NCBI GenBank assembly: GCA_023393485.1
Contig: JAEWLD010000116.1
Span: forward strand, 1-5,070
Direction: 5' to 3'
Source: Bacteroidota bacterium
GTDB taxonomy: Bacteria; Bacteroidota; Bacteroidia; Flavobacteriales; Flavobacteriaceae
DNA: 5,070 nucleotides
Shown here: positions 1-5,070 of the stretch, piece after piece
Layout of the letters: the number at the start of each line of letters is the position of its first letter
Numbering within the stretch: the first letter of the stretch is position 1
Notes under the pieces: generated by a model
Told to the model about the DNA's origin: nothing
The model's input: only the letters and a program-made list of their open reading frames with translations
Database searches by the model: none
Position numbers and translations under genes: made by a program

Positions 1-216
1 GATCAGCCCGAGCGGCATCGCGAAGAGCAGCGAACCGAGCATCGCGTCAGAAAGCCCGAAGTCGTGACGAATCGTTGGAATTCGCGCCGCCCACGCCGCA
101 TAACCGAAGCCCGAAATGAAAAAATAGACGGCGCTTGCCAATCGGCTTTTGCGCGGATTGAAATAGTTTCCGTCGGCGTTCTGCAATCGCCCGAATGTTG
201 AAATGACCGGCGCCAT
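1..216 (-). CDS. MFS transporter, N-terminal fragment (YbjJ-like), cut by window edge
   Basis: Reading leftward from an ATG at 216, the frame stays open for 72 codons to the window edge, so only the N-terminus is seen. After a polar, presumably cytoplasmic lead of about 25 residues comes a hydrophobic first helix (about 26-45) containing FFISGFGYAAWAARIP. A short loop (IRHDFGLSDAMLG) and the start of a second helix (about 60-72) follow. The pattern of a helix ending in W-A-x-R-x-P-x-I, then a loop with an (L)S/D-x-x-LG motif before helix 2, is typical of MFS transporters related to E. coli YbjJ and the fucose-permease-like group. These are inner-membrane secondary transporters of about 380-420 residues. 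The substrate cannot be told from this fragment. The gene is divergent from the DUF202 gene. No Shine-Dalgarno sequence precedes the start, so a downstream start is possible. Confidence 0.8.
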   Translation of the reverse strand, partial: MAPVISTFGRLQNADGNYFNPRKSRLASAVYFFISGFGYAAWAARIPTIRHDFGLSDAMLGSLLFAMPLGLI

Positions 217-293
217 AGGATTGTATAATGTTTGTTCAGGACGTTATAAAATGTTGCCCTTCTGGTATGTTATCTTTACAAAAATCCATCATC
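217..293. promoter_or_regulatory. Divergent intergenic region with possible promoter elements
   Basis: This 77-bp AT-rich gap separates the divergent MFS and DUF202 genes and must hold the start signals for at least the DUF202 gene. On the plus strand, TATCTTTA at 271-278 matches the Bacteroidota -7 consensus TAnnTTTG in seven of eight positions and would give a leader of about 10 bases. However, the nearest TTG (254-256) lies closer than the usual -33 spacing. A sigma70-like TATAAT is at 224-229, without a good -35 partner. No palindromic operator or riboswitch-like structure was seen. The individual promoter calls are weak. Confidence 0.25.
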
Positions 294-677
294 ATGAAAG
301 ACGAAAAACTGATCACAGCCTTGCTGGCCAACGAACAAACTTACCTCGCATGGCTCAGGACCGGCGTCGCGGTAATGGCGTTTGGCTTTGTCGCGGTCAA
401 GTTTTCGCTGTTCGTGAGCCAGATCATGGGAATCATCCTCGTTGGCTGCGGCGCTGTGATGACGACTCTTGCCTATTTCAGATATCGCAAAACCATCAGG
501 CAATTACGCGATGGTCATTATGTCTATTCATCTTTCCTGCTGACGGTTTCGGGATCGGCGATCTTGGTGGTCAGCGGATTGCTTCTCGCCTATCTGATTG
601 AAGCCTATCTCAAAAAAGGCAATGACCAAAACCGGGAAAAACAGAAATCCGAAGCCGTTTCATCACATTTCACTTGA
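294..677 (+). CDS. DUF202 (YidH-family) small inner-membrane protein
   Basis: This is a 127-residue protein of the DUF202 family (E. coli YidH and YidG), whose biochemical role is not established. The family signature is near the N-terminus: LANEQTYLAWLRTGVAV (about 11-27), equivalent to the usual LA-x-ER-T-x-LAW-x-RT motif with Q in place of R. Three hydrophobic segments follow: about 24-41, 44-62 and 81-105. A short basic stretch (FRYRKTIRQLRDG) lies between helices 2 and 3, and the tail from about 107 is highly charged and hydrophilic, probably cytoplasmic. The length is normal for the family. The frame is open upstream with ATGs at 228 and 267, but the start at 294 was chosen because homologues begin a few residues before the signature and the upstream residues do not look like the family. 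There is no Shine-Dalgarno sequence. The gene stands alone and converges on the DUF72 gene. Confidence 0.88.
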   Translation: MKDEKLITALLANEQTYLAWLRTGVAVMAFGFVAVKFSLFVSQIMGIILVGCGAVMTTLAYFRYRKTIRQLRDGHYVYSSFLLTVSGSAILVVSGLLLAYLIEAYLKKGNDQNREKQKSEAVSSHFT

Positions 678-710
678 TTTTCTGTGCATATTCGCAAAAT
701 GGCAATGTTA

Positions 711-1460
711 TCATTCCAATCTGTTTTCGACCGTATTTTGAGATCGGCTTTTGAACTCCAAAGCGTTGAAAATTCCCGATTCGCTCGCCGTGTTGTTGAA
801 ATAGACAAACGACTTTTCCCAACCTTGCCCGGTGATTTGATCATGTAAGTCGGCAAGATATTCAATGCTGTAACCTGAATAAAAAAGCTTCGGTACGCCA
901 TGCAATCTGACATAGCCGATGTTGTCCGTCCGTACAATTTCTTCAGGCAACGTCGGATAGCTCACATTGCAGAAAACCACGCCGTGCTCATGCAAAGCAG
1001 CGTAAACATTTTCGTTCCACCAGCTGATGTGCCGAAATTCAACAACATTTTTAAAACTGTAATCCAGCGAATCCAAAACCAGCTTCATCCGCTGTTCAGA
1101 CCAACTGAACGACGGCGGCATTTGGAACAGCACGCAAGCCAGTTTCTCTTTGAGATTTTTTCTGCACGCGTCATAAAATTCGCCGATCAATCGCTCGCAA
1201 TCATTGAACTTTTTGAAATGCGTCACGCCTTTATACATTTTGACCGAAAACAAAAAACCCGCGGGCGAATTGTTGTACCAGGCCGTCAGGCCTTTGTCGG
1301 TCGGGAATTTGTAGAATGTCGCATTGAGTTCGTAGGTATCGAAGAACTTGCAATAATGGTCAAACCACAATTTTCTCGGCAGTGTTTCGGGGTAGAAAAC
1401 GCCTTTCCAATAGCTTTCGTTATATGACGAACATCCGGTGATGATGGGCGAAGCCTGCAT
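711..1460 (-). CDS. DUF72 domain protein (YecE-like TIM barrel), function unknown
   Basis: This 249-residue protein matches the DUF72 family (E. coli YecE), a TIM-barrel fold of unknown activity. Visible family motifs, in order, are: ITGCSSY...YWKGVFYP (7-24), in the place of the usual IGTSGW-Y...W-x-G-x-FYP; YELNATFYKFP (43-53), matching the conserved VE-x-N-x-x-FY-x-x-P; FSVKM (71-75) followed by HFKKF (81-85); CVLFQMPPSF (109-118); VEFRHISWW (140-148); YVRLHG (183-188); and VYFNNT...FNA (219-233). The length is usual for the family, so the gene appears complete. An in-frame TAA lies four codons upstream of the ATG at 1460, so this is the first possible ATG. There is no signal peptide or membrane segment, so it is probably cytoplasmic. 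It follows the efflux operon in the same direction but is separated from it by a strong terminator, so it is probably transcribed on its own. Confidence 0.92.
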   Translation of the reverse strand: MQASPIITGCSSYNESYWKGVFYPETLPRKLWFDHYCKFFDTYELNATFYKFPTDKGLTAWYNNSPAGFLFSVKMYKGVTHFKKFNDCERLIGEFYDACRKNLKEKLACVLFQMPPSFSWSEQRMKLVLDSLDYSFKNVVEFRHISWWNENVYAALHEHGVVFCNVSYPTLPEEIVRTDNIGYVRLHGVPKLFYSGYSIEYLADLHDQITGQGWEKSFVYFNNTASESGIFNALEFKSRSQNTVENRLE

Positions 1461-1498
1461 GATCTCAATTTATTGCAAGTTGGCGATTTCAGAAAAAC

Positions 1499-1530
1499 TC
1501 AACTTACATCATTCAATGAAAGGCTTACAA
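1499..1530 (-). promoter_or_regulatory. Possible Bacteroidota-type promoter for the DUF72 gene
   Basis: On the minus strand a TTG (1530-1528) is followed after 21 bases by TAAGTTGA (1506-1499), an imperfect match to the TTG / TAnnTTTG arrangement of Bacteroidota housekeeping promoters. It would start transcription near 1492, giving a leader of about 30 bases before the ATG at 1460. It sits just downstream of the efflux terminator, where a separate promoter is needed. The match is weak and AT-rich DNA gives such matches by chance. Confidence 0.25.
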
Positions 1531-1540
1531 TTTTTGGCAT

Positions 1541-1580
1541 AAAAAAACCCGGGCCGAAACCCGGGCCGCGGCAAAGCCGC
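1541..1580 (-). terminator. Rho-independent terminator of the RND efflux operon
   Basis: Read on the minus strand, the sequence is CCCGGG (1565-1560), a TTTCGG loop, a second CCCGGG (1553-1548), then seven T (1547-1541). This is a classic GC stem with a U-tract. A second small hairpin, GCGGC-TTT-GCCGC (1580-1568), lies immediately upstream of the main stem. The structure begins 13 bases past the stop codon of the outer-membrane factor gene. No T-run follows the stem on the plus strand, so it acts only on leftward transcripts. It should isolate the efflux operon from the DUF72 gene. Confidence 0.9.
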
Positions 1581-1593
1581 ACCACAATCAACG

Positions 1594-2988
1594 TTATTCC
1601 CAGCCACCGCCAAGGGCGCGATAAAGGTCAACGCCAGATGACAGTCTGTCTTTCTTTATCGTAGCCAGTTCCAGTTCCGCCTCAAGCAGGTTGCCCTGGG
1701 CGACAATCACTTCGAGATAAGTCGCCATGCCGTTTTTAAAAAGCATGCTGGCGTTTGAAATTGCATTTTTGAGTGTTTCGACACGCCCGGTGACGATTGC
1801 GTACTGCTCGTCCTGCTTCTCGATTTTAACCAGCGCATCAGATACTTCACCCACAGCGACCAAAACCGTCTGCCTGAACGCGATCGCAGCCTGGTCGCGC
1901 TCGGCTTTCGCGATTTCGTAGTTTGTCCTGAGTCGTTTTCCGTTGAGCAGCGGCGCGGCCAGGCCAGCGGCAACCGTTCCGAAAAGCGACGCCGGAAGAT
2001 TAAACCAATTGCTCGCCTCAAACGAATTCACGCCACCGGCGGCCGTGATGTTCAGTGACGGATAAAGGCTGGCCTTCGCGATACCGACATTTGCATTGGC
2101 CGCAATTAAAGCCAATTCAGCGGCTTTTACATCCGGGCGACGTTGCAATAGCCTGGCTGGGATTCCCGCATGCAAATCCTGTTTAATTGTCAATGACCCA
2201 AGCGTATTGGCGCGGTGTTTCGCATCGGGAAATTCGCCGATCAGAACACTCAAGGCATTTTCCTGTAACTGGATATTTTGCTCAAGCTGGGGAACGAGTT
2301 TGGCAGCGACAAGCCTTTGTGCCTCGGTTTGCTGTGTTGCAAGCGATGTGACTTGTCCGGCATCGAACTGAAGCTTCACGATAAACAATGTCGAGTCATT
2401 GAGCTGCAAATTCCGTTTGGCGATCTCAAGCTGCGCGTCAAGCATCAGCAAATCGTAATAACCTTTCGCGATGTTGGCAACGATTGTAGTCTGCAATGCT
2501 TTTTTGGCTTCGGCGGTCTGCAGATAATTTGCACGCGCCGCTTTTTTCCGGTTGCGGATTTTTCCCCAAATATCGGCTTCCCAACTCAGCGTTCCGCCGA
2601 CGGTGAAATCTTCGATATGATGTTGTCCCAAAGCGATAGCTGCGTTTTGCCCGTTAAGGCTGTTATCTGAAAGCCGCGTGGAGCCTGCATCGGCGAAAGC
2701 GGTCAGCGTTGGCACGTTGCCCCATTTTGACTGTTTGTATTGCAGGTTCGCGATCGCAATGTTTTTCCCGGCGATCTGCAGGTCGTTGTTTTTGGCGAGC
2801 GCCGACTTGATCAGTTCCGACAAATCGGTTTCTGCAAAAAACTCGTTCCATTTCAGGTCGGCGATTGTTACTGTATCCTGCGATGCCGTATTGCGGAAGT
2901 TTTTCGGGACTTCAGCGTTTTGCGCGCCTGCCGACAAAGTGGCAAGGGCAGACAGCAGCATTATTAAATTATTGATAGACTTCTTCAT
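1594..2988 (-). CDS. Efflux RND outer-membrane factor, NodT/OprM family
   Basis: This 464-residue protein is the outer-membrane exit duct of a tripartite efflux pump. Such proteins form trimers with an outer-membrane beta-barrel and a long periplasmic alpha-helical tunnel. A signal peptide covers residues 1 to about 22 (MKKSINNLIMLLSALATLSA, then GAQ). Two outer-membrane-efflux repeats follow: the first has LSWEADIWGKIRNRKKAA (134-151), the second has RRPDVKAAELALIAANANVG (283-302) and AAPLLNGKRLRTNYEIAKAE (344-363). The C-terminus ends ALGGGWE, as in most NodT-family members. The frame is open to an ATG at 3030, but the ATG at 2988 starts a clean signal peptide and is preferred. It overlaps the end of the RND gene by 20 bp, which suggests translational coupling. 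The usual lipobox cysteine is absent whichever start is used. Homology is clear; the exported substrates are not known. Confidence 0.95.
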   Translation of the reverse strand: MKKSINNLIMLLSALATLSAGAQNAEVPKNFRNTASQDTVTIADLKWNEFFAETDLSELIKSALAKNNDLQIAGKNIAIANLQYKQSKWGNVPTLTAFADAGSTRLSDNSLNGQNAAIALGQHHIEDFTVGGTLSWEADIWGKIRNRKKAARANYLQTAEAKKALQTTIVANIAKGYYDLLMLDAQLEIAKRNLQLNDSTLFIVKLQFDAGQVTSLATQQTEAQRLVAAKLVPQLEQNIQLQENALSVLIGEFPDAKHRANTLGSLTIKQDLHAGIPARLLQRRPDVKAAELALIAANANVGIAKASLYPSLNITAAGGVNSFEASNWFNLPASLFGTVAAGLAAPLLNGKRLRTNYEIAKAERDQAAIAFRQTVLVAVGEVSDALVKIEKQDEQYAIVTGRVETLKNAISNASMLFKNGMATYLEVIVAQGNLLEAELELATIKKDRLSSGVDLYRALGGGWE

Positions 2989-5070
2989 GATTGATTGGTA
3001 AATGATTGTGGTTTGACTGCCTGTTTTCATTGTTGACGACCGAAAGCGGTTTGCCGGTAATTTTCTCCTGCAGATACTGGAATACGATAAACAGCACCGG
3101 AATGATGAAAATGCCCAGCAATACGCCCGAAATCATACCGCCGGCCGCGCCGATACTGATTGAATGGTTTCCCTGCGCGGATGGTCCGGTCGCGCGCATC
3201 ATCGGGATGAGTCCGACGACGAATGCGAGCGAGGTCATGATGATCGGGCGCAGCCTCAACTTTGCAGCTTCAAGCGCAGAAGCGAGCAGCGATTTTCCGG
3301 CGCGTCGCCGTTGGACGGCGTATTCAATGATCAAAATTGCGTTTTTGGCAAGCAGTCCGATCAGCATGATCAATGCGACCTGTACATAGATATTGTTTTC
3401 GATCCCTGCGATGCCGATGGCGGCAAACACGCCGAAAATTCCTGTCGGGATCGATAAAATCACCGCGGCAGGCAAAACATAACTTTCGTATTGGGCCGCG
3501 AGCAAAAAGAACACGAACAGCAGGCTCAGTCCAAAGATAATCGCCGATTGGCCGCTTGAAGAGATTTCTTCTTTTGTCAACCCCGAAAACTCAATCGTAT
3601 AGCCTTTTGGCAAATAATTGTCTGCCGCATCTTGCACGGCCTGGATTGCCGCGCCCGAACTAACGCCCGGTTTGGCGATGGCGTTGACGGCAATCGAGTT
3701 GAACAGGTTGTAACGCGATGCGGTTTCGGCGCCGTAAATCCGGTTGAGTTTGACCAGCGTGTTGATCGGCACCATTTCGCCGCGGTTGTTCTTGACAAAA
3801 ATGCCGTTCATTGCAGCGGTGTTGGCGCGCGACCCGGCTTCGGCCTGGACCATGACGCGGTAATATTTGCCGAATCGGTTGAAATCAGAGGCTTGCGCGC
3901 TGCCGAAATACGCCTGCATCGTCTGTAGAATGTCACGCGTGCTGACGCCCAGTTGTTCGGCTTTGACATCATCGACTTTCATCTCGAGCTGCGGATAATC
4001 GGCTTTGAAGCTTGTGAATGCCACTGCGATTTCAGGTGTTTTCATTAGTTCGCCAATGAATTTGTTGCTGACTTCGCTGAATTTTGACACCGCGCCGCCG
4101 GTTTTGTCCTTCAGCACGATATCGAGCCCATCGACGTTGTTGAAGCCCGGAACCGTCGGGAATGTGAATACAAAAAAGTTGGCGCCTTTGATTGACGATA
4201 GTTTCCCTCGGACCTGGTTCATGATTTCATTGATGTCCTGTACATCGCCGCGTTCCTTGGCGGGCTTGAGCAGGATGAAAGCCACGCCGGCCGATGGGCT
4301 CGAGGATTGTGACAGCATGTTGAAACCCGAAAGTTTCATCAATGTCCGTTTGTACGGCGCGTTACCGATCGCGGCTTCAACTTCGGCCATCGCTTCCTTG
4401 GTACGGTCAAGCGACGCGCCTGCCGGCATTGACAATGAAATTGCGATGAATCCTTGATCTTCCGACGGAATAAATCCGGTCGGCGTGGTTTTGACCATAT
4501 AGACTGTCGCGAGAATGACCACGGCCAGTCCGCCGAGGCTCGCCCAACGCCATTTGATCAGGAATTGCAGGCTTCTGACGTATTTGCCGGTCAGTTTGTC
4601 GAAGCCTGTGTTGAAGCCCAAAAAGAACTTTTCTTTGAAGTTTTTCGGCTTTTCGCCGGTATGATGATGATTGTCGGAAGGCACATCCTTAAGAAACAAA
4701 GCCGCGAGTGCCGGGCTCAAAGTCAAAGCGTTGATTGCGGAAATCACGATTGCAATGGCGAGCGTAAACGCGAATTGCCGATAAAAAACGCCTGTCGAGC
4801 CTTCCATAAAACCGACCGGCAAAAATACCGCCGACATCACCAGTGTAATCGACACGATCGCGCCGGTGATCTCGCTCATCGCCGAAGTCGTGGCCGCTTT
4901 TGCCGACAGTTTTTTGCTGTGCATTTTCTCGTGGACGGCTTCGACCACGACAATCGCGTCATCGACCACGATACCGATCGCGAGGACAAGGGCAAAAAGA
5001 GTCAGCAGGTTGACCGAAAATCCGAATACTTGCATAAAGAAGAACGTACCGAGAATCGAGACTGGAACGG
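2969..5070 (-). CDS. AcrB-like RND multidrug efflux pump (HAE1 family), C-terminal two thirds
   Basis: This is the proton-driven inner-membrane pump of a tripartite efflux system. The frame is open to the right edge: 11 codons (VPVSILGTFFF) precede the methionine at 5035, so that methionine is internal. About 699 residues are visible of the usual 1,030-1,070; the first porter half and TM1-TM3 are missing. Counting from the edge, the TM4 proton-relay motif GIVVDDAIVVVE places the AcrB D407/D408 equivalents at about 36-37. GLLAKNAILIIEYA holds the K940 equivalent at about 575, and LRLRPIIMTSLAF holds the R971 and T978 equivalents at about 605 and 612, so the relay is intact. FMEGSTGVFYRQFAFT, the loop EDQGF and MVPI are also typical. 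A His- and Lys-rich cytoplasmic loop (about 130-147) lies before TM7. The stop codon lies inside the following outer-membrane factor gene. A periplasmic adaptor gene is expected upstream, outside the window. The gene resembles acrB/mexB, but no orthologue-level symbol is justified. Confidence 0.96.
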   Translation of the reverse strand, partial: VPVSILGTFFFMQVFGFSVNLLTLFALVLAIGIVVDDAIVVVEAVHEKMHSKKLSAKAATTSAMSEITGAIVSITLVMSAVFLPVGFMEGSTGVFYRQFAFTLAIAIVISAINALTLSPALAALFLKDVPSDNHHHTGEKPKNFKEKFFLGFNTGFDKLTGKYVRSLQFLIKWRWASLGGLAVVILATVYMVKTTPTGFIPSEDQGFIAISLSMPAGASLDRTKEAMAEVEAAIGNAPYKRTLMKLSGFNMLSQSSSPSAGVAFILLKPAKERGDVQDINEIMNQVRGKLSSIKGANFFVFTFPTVPGFNNVDGLDIVLKDKTGGAVSKFSEVSNKFIGELMKTPEIAVAFTSFKADYPQLEMKVDDVKAEQLGVSTRDILQTMQAYFGSAQASDFNRFGKYYRVMVQAEAGSRANTAAMNGIFVKNNRGEMVPINTLVKLNRIYGAETASRYNLFNSIAVNAIAKPGVSSGAAIQAVQDAADNYLPKGYTIEFSGLTKEEISSSGQSAIIFGLSLLFVFFLLAAQYESYVLPAAVILSIPTGIFGVFAAIGIAGIENNIYVQVALIMLIGLLAKNAILIIEYAVQRRRAGKSLLASALEAAKLRLRPIIMTSLAFVVGLIPMMRATGPSAQGNHSISIGAAGGMISGVLLGIFIIPVLFIVFQYLQEKITGKPLSVVNNENRQSNHNHLPINHEEVYQ

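Noticed and set aside
203..601. 132-codon plus-strand frame overlapping the DUF202 gene
   Set aside because: It is out of frame with the DUF202 protein, whose signature and three membrane helices are clear. The alternative translation is rich in R, H and W and has no recognisable pattern.
900..1427. 175-codon open frame on the plus strand opposite the DUF72 gene
   Set aside because: It lies wholly antisense to a gene with clear family motifs, its translation shows no recognisable domain or sensible composition, and long antisense frames are common at this base composition.
1473..1664. 63-codon plus-strand frame across the intergenic region and terminator
   Set aside because: It runs through the terminator hairpins (giving a GPKPGP-type low-complexity translation) and into the antisense of the channel gene; no start signal or homology is evident.
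4005..4457. 150-codon plus-strand open frame, with several others at 3006-3928, inside the RND gene
   Set aside because: All are antisense shadows of a strongly conserved RND coding sequence; none has a domain or a plausible start region.
4660..4675. His-rich stretch (DNHHHTGEK) in the RND protein, possibly a metal-binding site of a heavy-metal pump
   Set aside because: It falls in the variable cytoplasmic loop between TM6 and TM7, and the rest of the protein matches the HAE1 drug-efflux group (VVDDA, AKNAILI, MRATGPSAQGN region), not the heavy-metal HME group.
1..5070. A mobile element, CRISPR array, tRNA/rRNA gene, or novel defence or biosynthetic system
   Set aside because: No terminal inverted repeats, spaced repeats, tRNA-like cloverleaf, transposase or nuclease motifs were found; nearly all of the sequence is accounted for by five known protein families and short intergenic gaps.

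Overview
The window reads as an ordinary piece of chromosome from a Gram-negative bacterium, most likely a member of the Bacteroidota, perhaps Flavobacteriales. An RND pump with its own outer-membrane channel requires an outer membrane. None of the four visible starts has a convincing Shine-Dalgarno sequence, and the leaders are AT-rich. The intrinsic terminator (GC-rich stem with a TTTCGG loop and long T-run) and the flavour of the proteins fit the same group. The phylum call is an inference, and no rRNA or other marker gene is present.

Layout, left to right: (1) positions 1-216, minus strand, the N-terminal 72 residues of a major facilitator superfamily (MFS) transporter that runs off the left edge; (2) a 77-bp divergent intergenic gap; (3) positions 294-677, plus strand, a small three-helix membrane protein of the DUF202 (YidH) family; (4) positions 711-1460, minus strand, a DUF72 (YecE-like) TIM-barrel protein, convergent with the DUF202 gene across 33 bp; (5) a 133-bp intergenic stretch holding a strong minus-strand terminator and a possible promoter for the DUF72 gene; (6) positions 1594-2988, minus strand, a NodT/OprM-type outer-membrane factor; (7) positions 2969-5070, minus strand, the C-terminal two thirds of an AcrB-like HAE1-family RND pump, running off the right edge.

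The RND and outer-membrane factor genes overlap by 20 bp and clearly form one operon transcribed leftward, ending at the terminator at 1541-1580. Together they supply the inner-membrane proton-driven pump and the outer-membrane exit duct of a tripartite multidrug efflux system. The third part, a periplasmic adaptor of the AcrA/MexA type, is expected just beyond the right edge but is not in the window. The DUF202 and DUF72 genes have no established molecular function and no clear link to the efflux operon.

I found no mobile element, CRISPR array, RNA gene or integration site, and nothing that amounts to a new system. The points most worth a second look are modest: an outer-membrane factor without the usual lipobox cysteine, the compact double-hairpin terminator, and the convergent pair of unknown-function genes.
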